Positions 1 to 6,533 of a stretch of DNA of 25,047 bases are shown here, one piece after another (the first letter of the stretch is position 1; each line of letters starts with the position of its first letter). The DNA is taken from positions 1 to 25,047 of the forward strand of contig JAGCTA010000289.1 of the NCBI GenBank assembly GCA_017963875.1, in the 5' to 3' direction. The notes below the pieces were generated by a model. It ran no database searches and was not told the origin of the DNA. It saw nothing but the letters and a program-made list of their open reading frames with translations. The DNA comes from Victivallales bacterium. GTDB lineage: Bacteria; Verrucomicrobiota; Lentisphaeria; Oligosphaerales; Oligosphaeraceae. The translations under genes and the position numbers were made by a program.

Positions 1-39
1 GATAGTTTGGAAGCAGATAAATCAACAGGCGAAACAACT

Positions 40-291
40 ATGACAGAAGAACGCATCACACATATCAAGATGGCCGATGGGACGCTTGCGCCTGTTGAAT
101 ATCTGACGGAAGAATCGCAGCAACCCGAATATGTCCGCAAGCTGGCGAGGTCAGCCCGGGAAGCCAGCCGTGCAGCCATCAAACGTCTTTTGGACAAGGG
201 TATTCCAGCCGTGTTCGTGAAAGGAAGAGACCTTATACGCCTCTATCCCGATGGTCACGAGGAAGTCATCAAGGAGAATCTAATCCCATGA
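40..291 (+). CDS. Small partner protein of a zeta-toxin-like module (possible antitoxin)
   Basis: An 83-residue protein read from the ATG at 40; an in-frame TTG at 7 would add 11 residues. It opens with a short beta-rich stretch (ITHIKMADGTLAPVEYL), continues with a basic helical segment (YVRKLARSAREASRAAIKRLL) and ends with a short beta-like part (AVFVKGRDLIRLYPDG). The stop codon overlaps the ATG of the next gene in an ATGA arrangement, so the two are almost certainly translated together. A small protein directly ahead of a zeta-type kinase is the usual order of a toxin-antitoxin pair, so I infer an antitoxin or regulatory role. I do not recognise the family from sequence, and no helix-turn-helix is obvious. 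It could instead be an unrelated accessory subunit. Confidence 0.6.
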   Translation: MTEERITHIKMADGTLAPVEYLTEESQQPEYVRKLARSAREASRAAIKRLLDKGIPAVFVKGRDLIRLYPDGHEEVIKENLIP

Positions 292-1010
292 TTCCACGAA
301 TACGAGTCTTCGCTGGACCTAACGGCTCTGGAAAAAGCACACTGGCAGAATGGCTTTCAAAGGACTATTCTGTCAATCTCTATCATTATATCAATGCCGA
401 TGTAATGTATGCTGAGATAGACCGGACTTTGATGATAGCCTGTCCTCTGCCAATGGACAACGAATCACTGTTGGCCTATACGAACAATTCGACTTTTCCT
501 GATAAGCACAAGGCTTATTATGCATCTGGAAACATTCAAATCAAAGACGATTTTGTAATCTTCACTCGTGATGCAGTCAATTCCTATACTGTCGCTATGC
601 TCGCTGATTTCTTCCGTTCCGAGTATTTGGCAAACGGCATTAGTTTTTCCTGTGAAACCGTGTTTTCCCATCCATCCAAGATCGAACTACTGAAAAATGC
701 ACAACTCAAAGGTTTTCGCACCTATCTCTATTTTGTCTCAACCGAATGTCCTGAAATCAACATCAACCGTGTCGCCACTCGCGTAAAGGAAGGTGGACAT
801 GATGTGCCATACGACAAGATAGTCGAGCGATTCCAACGTTGCCTTGACAATGTCTCGCTGGCTCTTCCTTTCTTGAACCGTGCATATTTCTTCGACAATA
901 CAGGAACGGATATACGTTTCCTGGCCGAAGTCAATGAAGGTAAATGGAAACTATATGCCCCTAGATTACCTCAATGGTTCATAAAGTCAGTCTATCACAC
1001 CTTCCAGTGA
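288..1010 (+). CDS. Zeta-toxin-like P-loop kinase / ATP-binding protein
   Basis: A 240-residue P-loop protein. The Walker A motif GPNGSGKST lies at residues 10-18. It is followed by INAD (D38, the place of the catalytic Asp in zeta toxins), SFSCETVFSHPSK (E123 region) and an arginine-bearing helix (NRVATRVKEGGHDVP). This order matches zeta-toxin and related small-molecule kinases, which in the epsilon-zeta systems phosphorylate UDP-N-acetylglucosamine. The substrate here is not known. Between D38 and E123 it carries about 70 residues more than I would expect for a compact family member. Translation is coupled to the upstream gene through ATGA, and an AAGGAG sits about 11 bases before the start. 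It may be the toxin of a type II pair, or a housekeeping kinase of the same fold. Confidence 0.75.
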   Translation: MIPRIRVFAGPNGSGKSTLAEWLSKDYSVNLYHYINADVMYAEIDRTLMIACPLPMDNESLLAYTNNSTFPDKHKAYYASGNIQIKDDFVIFTRDAVNSYTVAMLADFFRSEYLANGISFSCETVFSHPSKIELLKNAQLKGFRTYLYFVSTECPEININRVATRVKEGGHDVPYDKIVERFQRCLDNVSLALPFLNRAYFFDNTGTDIRFLAEVNEGKWKLYAPRLPQWFIKSVYHTFQ

Positions 1011-1030
1011 GAAAAAACATATGCTCCTGC

Positions 1031-1060
1031 CTCTCAGTTATGCAGTCGCATAGCTGAGAG
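1031..1060 (+). terminator. Strong hairpin after the zeta-like gene
   Basis: An inverted repeat 20 bases after the stop at 1010. CTCTCAG pairs with CTGAGAG and TATG with CATA, separated by one T-G pair, giving a 12-bp stem around a six-base loop (CAGTCG). No T-run follows, so a classical intrinsic terminator is not certain. It could also be an mRNA-stabilising hairpin. Confidence 0.35.
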
Positions 1061-1078
1061 TATGCCTTATGACAAGGA

Positions 1079-1201
1079 ATGGACATCGTGAATGAATACA
1101 ATGCCTTCAATGTCTTCAATGACTTAAGCGTCCAGGGAAACTGGAAGAAGTTCCTCATCGGGACAGAAAGCCGAGTTCGTTGGATCTTATATCAAACTTA
1201 A
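1079..1201 (+). pseudogene. Short 40-codon reading frame, possible gene fragment
   Basis: A 40-residue frame from ATG at 1079 to TAA at 1199-1201, with AAGGA touching the start codon and a stop just upstream in frame. The peptide contains FNVFNDLSVQGNWKKFLIG, which reads more like the end of a larger protein than random sequence. It occupies most of the gap between the zeta-like gene and the oxidoreductase. I do not recognise it. It may be a small gene, a decayed 3' fragment, or chance. Confidence 0.2.
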
Positions 1202-1215
1202 ATCAGGAATCCATT

Positions 1216-2241
1216 ATGAAAAACGGAAAATACGGTTGTGCCGTCTGGGGCTGTGGCTGGGTAGCAAGCGGCCACATCAATGCCTACTTGAAACACCCTG
1301 ATTGCCAGGTAATCGCCCTTGGCTCGAGGCGAATGGAAAGCATCCAGGCTAAACAGGCCGAATTTGGGCTCGACTGTCGGGCCTATACAGATTTCCATCA
1401 GATTCTCAATGATGACGAGATTGACATCGTATCCATCTGTACCCCAAACTGCCAGCATGCCCAGGAAGCCATGCTGGCGGCAGCCGCTGGCAAGCATATC
1501 TTTCTGGAAAAGCCCATTGCAATTGAAGAGTCCGATATTCCCAAAATGATTTCGGCCATCGAGTCCACCCGAGTGCATACCCTTGTAGCTTTTATACTGC
1601 GCTTTAATCCACTTGTCAATCTTCAGCGCAGACTCGTTGCCGATGGCGAACTGGGAAAGGTCTTCATGACTAATGTTGATTACTGGTTTGGACGTGAGCG
1701 CAAAGGCTGGATGAAGTATCGCGAACAGACGGGCGGTGCCTTTATCCTGGCAGGTTGCCACTCCGTGGATATGGCACGCTACATCATCGGGGAGGACATT
1801 GTCCGCGTCTCGGCGCAATCTGCCATGGTCGGCGACTACTATGAGTATCCCCCAGTGGAAACCGCCCAGGTTCAATTCTCCAATGGTGCGTTGGGAGTCT
1901 TCACGTGTTCTCTGGTCGGTACCAATCCTTATACGGCTAACATCAGCATCCTAGGTGAAAAAGGCACGATCGTCAATGACCGATTCTTTCTCAAGCGTTT
2001 CCATGGACAAGCAGATTACTTTACCCTGGACACTGGCATGAAGAAGTCAGGCGATGTTTATGACCACCCATTTCCCATCATGGTCGATCATTTCATCAAC
2101 TGCATCAAGGAAGACAGGGAATCCCCCAATAACCTTCGAAGTGCCGCCAATGCCCATTTGACGACTCTTGCCATCCGCAAGAGTGCTGAAGCCAATGGCC
2201 GTCCTGTCGCCATTGATGGTCTGGAACTCCGTTTTGTCTAA
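1216..2241 (+). CDS. Gfo/Idh/MocA-family NAD(P)-dependent oxidoreductase
   Basis: A 341-residue protein. The ATG at 1216 is chosen over the in-frame TTG at 1180 because AGGAA lies about six bases before it and the Rossmann fold begins at once. The first ~120 residues form the dinucleotide-binding domain: VWGCGWVASGH (glycine loop), DIVSICTPN and FLEKPIA (the EKP signature). The second half carries the substrate domain, including GGAFILAGCHSVDMARYIIG with the histidine typical of the active site. Such enzymes oxidise or reduce sugars, inositols or sugar derivatives in the cytoplasm; the exact substrate cannot be read here. The length is normal for the family. No operon partner is evident, since the following plus-strand sequence is only a scrap. 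Confidence 0.92.
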   Translation: MKNGKYGCAVWGCGWVASGHINAYLKHPDCQVIALGSRRMESIQAKQAEFGLDCRAYTDFHQILNDDEIDIVSICTPNCQHAQEAMLAAAAGKHIFLEKPIAIEESDIPKMISAIESTRVHTLVAFILRFNPLVNLQRRLVADGELGKVFMTNVDYWFGRERKGWMKYREQTGGAFILAGCHSVDMARYIIGEDIVRVSAQSAMVGDYYEYPPVETAQVQFSNGALGVFTCSLVGTNPYTANISILGEKGTIVNDRFFLKRFHGQADYFTLDTGMKKSGDVYDHPFPIMVDHFINCIKEDRESPNNLRSAANAHLTTLAIRKSAEANGRPVAIDGLELRFV

Positions 2242-2242
2242 A

Positions 2243-2428
2243 GACAATGCTTTGGCGGTCGTTGTTTCGCAAAGTTCGAAAGATCGGATCACGGCAGAAT
2301 TGAGTGTGCCAGGCTATGAACTTCAGGATTTTGCATCTGCGAGGAATGATGTCGTTATCGAGGGAAAAGCCGTGACTTTGCGGCAGCATTCCCTGGCAGT
2401 GCTGTATTACCGCAAGACGGTCAAATAA
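2243..2428 (+). pseudogene. Remnant resembling the C-terminal beta-sandwich of a glycoside hydrolase
   Basis: Directly after the oxidoreductase stop, in another frame, 61 codons run to TAA at 2426-2428 without a credible start. The peptide (LAVVVSQSSKDRITAEL, then PGYELQDF, then KAVTLRQHSLAVLYYRK) has the alternating pattern and the closing H-S-L-A-V-L-Y of the last beta-sheet domain in many glycosidases. I infer that the oxidoreductase gene was joined to the 3' end of a glycosidase gene whose body was lost. The frame stays open upstream, but there it only shadows the oxidoreductase. Chance coding is the alternative. Confidence 0.4.
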
Positions 2429-2474
2429 TCAACATGCCATGTCGTCCGCTGTGTCAGATTGACAGAGTGGATTT

Positions 2475-3782
2475 TCATCTGTCTTTGACTTTGCCGCAGT
2501 ATTTTCTGAAGGCCTCGAAATAGCCAGGCTCCAGAATCGCGGAGCCAGTGCAGACCATGACGGTGCGCCCGCCAGCCAACAGGATGGTTCGTAGTTCCTG
2601 CTCAACTTCTTCGGGCGTCTTCGAGCCGAGGCTGCTCGTCGCATCCGTGCTTAGTCCTATGAACGGTATGCCTTCTGCGTTTGAATGGTAGTCCCTGGCG
2701 TGTTCCACGACGAATTTGGTATATTTCGTTATTTTCTCTGGATTCCACTTGAAATACCATGAGACGGTCTGGCCGCAGTAATCCGCCTTTGTCCTGTTGC
2801 CATACAGCGGATCGTTTTTGAAATCTGGATAAATGTGGACGATTATCTTGTAATCTGGCCTTCTGCTTTTTATGTAATCAATGACGTCATTGTAGTATTC
2901 TACCAGTTTTTCAAGATAGAAGGAAGTCTGGTTGTCAATGGAGTCAGGCAGTTTTCTGGAGGACAGATATTCCTTGTATTTGGCCATGCAACCATCGCAA
3001 TAACAGCCACGGTGATTCATGTATCCAAGATAGTCGAGGCACATTCCTTTGGCCTCGGAAGGTGCCAAATCCAGAATGGCGTCAAGCCTCTTTTTCGTCA
3101 TTTCGAGTCCCGTATCGCTGATGAAGCACTGGATGTTGCCGTTCAGCGTGTCGATATCCGCTTCCATCTCTCCGCCATAGCGGTGTTTTTTCTCGATTTT
3201 ACGCTTGTGGAGGATCATATTGCGTTCGGCTGATGGCAGATGGCTGTCAAGATCTTTTCCGTTGATGTAGTCGTGAAATTTCTCCTCCTCAGGACTCATG
3301 ACTTGCCGATGGGGGCCAGCGGGATGAAAGCATTTCCAGTATGGGGTCATCCCGTATTTCAACGCCAGGTCGAGTTGTGTCCTGTTCTCCACGATAATGT
3401 CCGTGACTCCAGCAAGCGCAAATCTTCGGGCGTTTTCTTCATTGACAGGACGTCCCCAGCAAAAAAGCCTGTTGAATTTGGCATTTCCTCGGACGATATT
3501 TGGCTCTGTTGTCCTGCATCCGCATAATAGCACAATCATACTGAGGATGACAATACCATTTTTCAGCAACGCTCTATTCCCCAAGAGGGTAGGTTCGACC
3601 TCTTCGAGGTCGTTATCCTGCAGAGGATTGCGTTCCCAAGGTTTCGCTTCGCTCAATCTGGGGTTACTGAAATTTGACCCCTTCGGGGTCTTAGCAGAAC
3701 CGCCTTGGCATGAGCAATTACCGATCCTCTTGGGGAATAGAGCCTTCAGCAATGACGTGAAGTTCAGATTCTTAATTGCCAT
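2475..3782 (-). CDS. TIM-barrel glycosidase-like lipoprotein carrying an in-frame repeat insertion
   Basis: 435 residues from ATG 3782, with AGGTG four bases upstream. Residues 1-13 (MAIKNLNFTSLLK) and 75-89 (NGIVILSMIVLLCGC) are the two halves of a lipoprotein signal peptide with lipobox Cys89. Residues 14-74 are encoded by a structured repeat plus one target duplication. Without them the protein is 374 residues with lipidated Cys28. The mature part looks like an (alpha/beta)8 barrel (LAGVTDIIVEN, GMCLDYLGYM, YKIIVHIYPDF, IPFIGLSTDA), with a CYCDGC cysteine cluster often seen in hypothetical glycosidase-like proteins. The reaction is unknown. A TTG at the right duplication, behind a GGGGAA supplied by the repeat, could serve as an alternative start. 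It follows the BPL_N lipoprotein gene by 14 bases, so the two are probably one operon. Confidence 0.85.
   Translation of the reverse strand: MAIKNLNFTSLLKALFPKRIGNCSCQGGSAKTPKGSNFSNPRLSEAKPWERNPLQDNDLEEVEPTLLGNRALLKNGIVILSMIVLLCGCRTTEPNIVRGNAKFNRLFCWGRPVNEENARRFALAGVTDIIVENRTQLDLALKYGMTPYWKCFHPAGPHRQVMSPEEEKFHDYINGKDLDSHLPSAERNMILHKRKIEKKHRYGGEMEADIDTLNGNIQCFISDTGLEMTKKRLDAILDLAPSEAKGMCLDYLGYMNHRGCYCDGCMAKYKEYLSSRKLPDSIDNQTSFYLEKLVEYYNDVIDYIKSRRPDYKIIVHIYPDFKNDPLYGNRTKADYCGQTVSWYFKWNPEKITKYTKFVVEHARDYHSNAEGIPFIGLSTDATSSLGSKTPEEVEQELRTILLAGGRTVMVCTGSAILEPGYFEAFRKYCGKVKDR
3562..3569. repeat. Left target-site duplication of repeat copy 1
   Basis: TTCAGCAA immediately before the element; the identical octamer follows its other end at 3745-3752. 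Confidence 0.75.
3570..3744 (+). mobile_element. 175-bp MITE-like palindromic element, copy 1 (inside a gene)
   Basis: The ends are an 18-bp perfect inverted repeat, GCTCTATTCCCCAAGAGG at 3571-3588 against its complement at 3726-3743. Inside are successive hairpins: CGACCTCTTCGAGGTCG (3596-3612), ATCCTGCAGAGGAT (3615-3628), an imperfect CCCAAGGTT/AATCTGGGG stem around TCGCTTCGCTC, and GACCCCTTCGGGGTC. Folded as RNA or single-stranded DNA this would give a cloverleaf closed by the terminal stem. It is flanked by identical octamers TTCAGCAA, as a transposed unit would be. It encodes no transposase, so it would have to be moved in trans. Read on the minus strand, it keeps the lipoprotein gene open. 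A second copy is at 19435-19608, with about 16 mismatches and one gap by eye. Confidence 0.85.
3745..3752. repeat. Right target-site duplication of repeat copy 1
   Basis: TTCAGCAA directly after the element, identical to 3562-3569. Deleting the element and one octamer rejoins the lipoprotein signal-peptide codons in frame. Confidence 0.75.
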
Positions 3783-3796
3783 TGTTCACCTAGCCT

Positions 3797-4951
3797 TTAC
3801 TTTCTCACTGCCTGTGCGAAAGGTTCGCCTATTGATAGCACCTGAACGTTTCTGTGCTCGGGCAAGTACTTGCCGCCATTGCCAGAGGCGACAATGCGTC
3901 CGCCACGCTCCAGATAATCCAGGAATTTCCTCTGGTAAAATTCTTTCCCAAACCATTTGCTGTAGGAGGATTCGTCGCCGTCAGTCATTACAACCACGTC
4001 ATAGTGGCGCAGCCTCCCTTCGTCGATTTCATGGAGCGTGAAGATGTCCACGTCGATGTCTGGCTCTCTGTCCAGGGCCATCAATTCCGTGGCTGCCCTC
4101 GTACCGACGCATGCCAGCGAACAAAAGCCGACGCGCAGTGGATGTTTGTTTTTTCTGGGATATACAGGAACGGGTTTGACTCCAGTCACGGCATATATGC
4201 AACCGAGGGCGATGTCATGGGTGGATTCGTATGATTCGGGATGGAAACTGGTCACCATGACCTTGCCTTTCCCATAGTGCCCAAAGACGGCGGCAGGTGT
4301 GTCCATGAAATTGTATGCTACCTTGTTATAGTTGCTGACGGAACTCTTGTAAACGGCAACGATTTGGCAGTCTCCCTTTCCAGTCGGCTTTGTGGGGCGC
4401 ATGATGTTTCCGCCGTTGTATCGTGCGACACGTTGTCTTGGCGTGAGCCCGAGCAATTTGGCACCTTCCTCGTTGAAATCGAAAGCCAAGTCAGCCAGTT
4501 TGCCATAAGCATTGTCAATGTAGTCATACGGGAGAAAAGCGAATCTTCCGTCGCGGTTCATCGCATTGTAACTTCCAGCGCAGATGCCAATATATGAGCC
4601 GCCATCCTCGACGAATTTTCTGACGCGTTCGAAGCCCTCGGGCTTCATTGCGGCAATTTGTTTCGCACCGCCTCCGCCAGGGCATAAAAGTACTTGCAAG
4701 TCAGCGAGTTTACCATCGCGGATAGCCTGTCCGTCCAACAGGGTCAAGTCTAACTGTGGAGAATTAGCCAACAGCCTGACCCACTGATATGGACCATTTC
4801 CTCTGCAACCATCGTCCAAGAAAAGACCGATCTTCACTTTTGGCTCGATGGATGCAGATTGTCTGTTTTCAACCGTCGTTGTCGTGCAGGATGTCAGAAT
4901 CGATATCATCGTCGCGATGGATAATGTTGTCCAGAGGAATCTTGATTTCAT
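3797..4951 (-). CDS. Lipoprotein with BPL_N-type glutamine-amidotransferase-like domain
   Basis: 384 residues from ATG 4951, with GAGG about eight bases upstream. A lipoprotein signal ends at Cys22 (ISILTSC), so the protein is exported and lipid-anchored. Residues ~38-255 form a class I glutamine-amidotransferase-like fold of the kind called biotin-protein-ligase N-terminal (BPL_N): CPGGGG at 90-95, nucleophile elbow GICAGSY with Cys124, and FHPES with His237 and Glu239, so the catalytic triad looks intact. Residues ~270-360 (LRVGFCSLACVG, YDVVVMTDGD, YLERGGRIVASGNGG) look like a second, partial flavodoxin-like unit without such a triad. The substrate is unknown, and an amidotransferase reaction outside the cytoplasm is not expected, so another hydrolytic role is likely. 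It is the first gene of a pair with the TIM-barrel lipoprotein. Confidence 0.85.
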   Translation of the reverse strand: MKSRFLWTTLSIATMISILTSCTTTTVENRQSASIEPKVKIGLFLDDGCRGNGPYQWVRLLANSPQLDLTLLDGQAIRDGKLADLQVLLCPGGGGAKQIAAMKPEGFERVRKFVEDGGSYIGICAGSYNAMNRDGRFAFLPYDYIDNAYGKLADLAFDFNEEGAKLLGLTPRQRVARYNGGNIMRPTKPTGKGDCQIVAVYKSSVSNYNKVAYNFMDTPAAVFGHYGKGKVMVTSFHPESYESTHDIALGCIYAVTGVKPVPVYPRKNKHPLRVGFCSLACVGTRAATELMALDREPDIDVDIFTLHEIDEGRLRHYDVVVMTDGDESSYSKWFGKEFYQRKFLDYLERGGRIVASGNGGKYLPEHRNVQVLSIGEPFAQAVRK

Positions 4952-5108
4952 TGTTTAGCCTCACTACAGTCTGAATATAAGGGCATGACTAAAAATGTTC
5001 AAGGAAGGTTAAAAAGAATCGCCAACCAACATACTTTTTGGGTGTCTCCCACGGCTTCGTTCGACCTAGGGGGATTCATGCGTGTTATTTGCACGGCCTC
5101 GTTGGCAA

Positions 5109-6485
5109 TCACGAATTCTTTCGTCTGTAATCCAGGCCGAAGACAGCATAGAGAATGCTGATGAGCAGCGAACCGCTGATGAATATGAATCGAAGCGGCC
5201 TATGGGACAATGCTAGGCAGACAATGACCAGCCCGACAATGCAGATGAGCAATTTCACCATTCTCGGCTGATTTGGCCATATCGTCAGCCCGATGTGGCG
5301 GTATGGCAATTTGGAGCACATTAGAATGGAAGTAAAAATGACCATCATAACAGAGATGATTCCAAAGAGCGGCTGGGGGAATTCCAGGCCCAAAAGCACA
5401 GTGGAACATATCAATGCCGCGCCTGCGGAGACAGGAAGTCCACAGAAAAGTCCACGCTTTGGCTTGATCGTTGAATGGCGGAATCTGAATAGGCTAAACA
5501 ATGCGATGCCCCAGTAAATCGCCGCCACGCAAGCGGCTACCTGCCATGGGACCAGTTCCTCCCCAAATGCCAGGCTGAAGAAAATGATTGCCGCGCCGCC
5601 GCAACCGTAGTTCGCTGCATCGGCGATTTCGTCTAGGATGTCTCCGTATGGTGCCGAGCCGAACTTTTGAGCCAGCCGTCCGTCAAACAGGTCAAAGAAC
5701 TGTCCGAGAAAGATGAGGCTGAACGCCATCGCATAATAACCCTGCTTGTCGTTGATGTAGGCCATGGCACTCAAGATGACGCTTCCGACACCGCAGAGGT
5801 AGTTGAGCAAAATCAGCGAGTTGGCATACCATATATCAGGTACCACCTTGCAATAGAAGGACATGAAGGCGAGAAGCGTGCAGAACAGCATCAGGAAGAA
5901 GACAAAGCGCTCGTTCAGCAGAACAAAATTGCCAAAGCGAATCTGCTGAATCTGATTGAGCGAAATCACCGACAGCACTACGGTGACCAAGGCCGTCTTG
6001 GCCTTGCCGAAGGAATTGGCGGCCTTCTTTTTTACCCAAAACCGTGACAATTGACCTAAGACATCCAAAACCACAAAAAAAACAACCAGACTGAATGGCA
6101 GGATTTTCAGTCCCCAGGAAAACACCGAACCTGCACTTAAATAAATGAGTGGCGGGAAATACATGAACTTGTCGCTGAGCGGATCAAGCCACTTGCCTGT
6201 TTCGGTAACCAAGTCGCAGTTGCGTGCGATGGTACCATCGGTCATGTCGGTAATCATCCAGAAGGAGAACCAGAGCATGGCCGTCAGCCACCATCCCTGG
6301 CAGGCCATGAGAATGCTAATGACACCCATTGGGAGGCGCATGACGGAAATGCCGTTTGGATGCAGCCACCAATGGCTACGGCAGAATTCACGGCCTCGCG
6401 AATTCCGCGTCAGCAGCATAATGAAGATTCGCTCCAGTCCGAGCATGGCAAGGACGATTGCGATTGTCAGCCAGTTAATCAGCAC
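5109..6485 (-). CDS. Tandem CDP-alcohol phosphatidyltransferase fusion (PgsA-like plus PssA-like)
   Basis: 458 residues starting with GTG at 6485, preceded by AAGGAG at six bases. There are two complete membrane-enzyme halves. The first has the family signature D80-x2-DG-x2-AR-x8-G-x3-D-x3-D105 (DMTDGTIAR ... GKWLDPLSD). The second has D265-LFDGRLAQ ... GDILDEIAD289, where the usual Arg of DGxxAR is Gln273. It continues with a NYG segment as in bacterial phosphatidylserine synthases (compare FADLVTFG). Many hydrophobic helices flank both, so it is an inner-membrane protein. The first half probably makes phosphatidylglycerophosphate or a similar product, and the second phosphatidylserine or another CDP-diacylglycerol-derived lipid. 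Single-domain enzymes of the family are about 180-250 residues, so this is a true two-domain fusion. Confidence 0.9.
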   Translation of the reverse strand: MLINWLTIAIVLAMLGLERIFIMLLTRNSRGREFCRSHWWLHPNGISVMRLPMGVISILMACQGWWLTAMLWFSFWMITDMTDGTIARNCDLVTETGKWLDPLSDKFMYFPPLIYLSAGSVFSWGLKILPFSLVVFFVVLDVLGQLSRFWVKKKAANSFGKAKTALVTVVLSVISLNQIQQIRFGNFVLLNERFVFFLMLFCTLLAFMSFYCKVVPDIWYANSLILLNYLCGVGSVILSAMAYINDKQGYYAMAFSLIFLGQFFDLFDGRLAQKFGSAPYGDILDEIADAANYGCGGAAIIFFSLAFGEELVPWQVAACVAAIYWGIALFSLFRFRHSTIKPKRGLFCGLPVSAGAALICSTVLLGLEFPQPLFGIISVMMVIFTSILMCSKLPYRHIGLTIWPNQPRMVKLLICIVGLVIVCLALSHRPLRFIFISGSLLISILYAVFGLDYRRKNS

Positions 6486-6533
6486 GTTAGGCTCCTTGAG
6501 TACACCACAACATCATCAATGAATGGGAATCAT

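Noticed and set aside
1198..1875. A 225-codon open frame on the minus strand.
   Set aside because: It lies wholly antisense to the well-supported Gfo/Idh/MocA gene and shows no recognisable motif; it is a shadow of that gene.
3570..3744. Possibility that the structured repeat is a tRNA gene or a riboswitch.
   Set aside because: The cloverleaf shape is only superficial: arm lengths are wrong, there is no T-loop or anticodon arm consensus, and the two copies have transposition-like flanking duplications.
3397..4041. A 214-codon plus-strand open frame crossing the repeat element and both lipoprotein genes.
   Set aside because: It is antisense to two convincing genes, its translation is low-complexity and motif-free, and it is kept open partly by the palindromic repeat.
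5047..5074. A CCC...CTTCGTTCG...GGGGG stretch that looks like a worn third copy of the repeat's central hairpin.
   Set aside because: Pairing has several mismatches, there are no terminal inverted repeats and no flanking duplication. The similarity is limited to a short loop motif.
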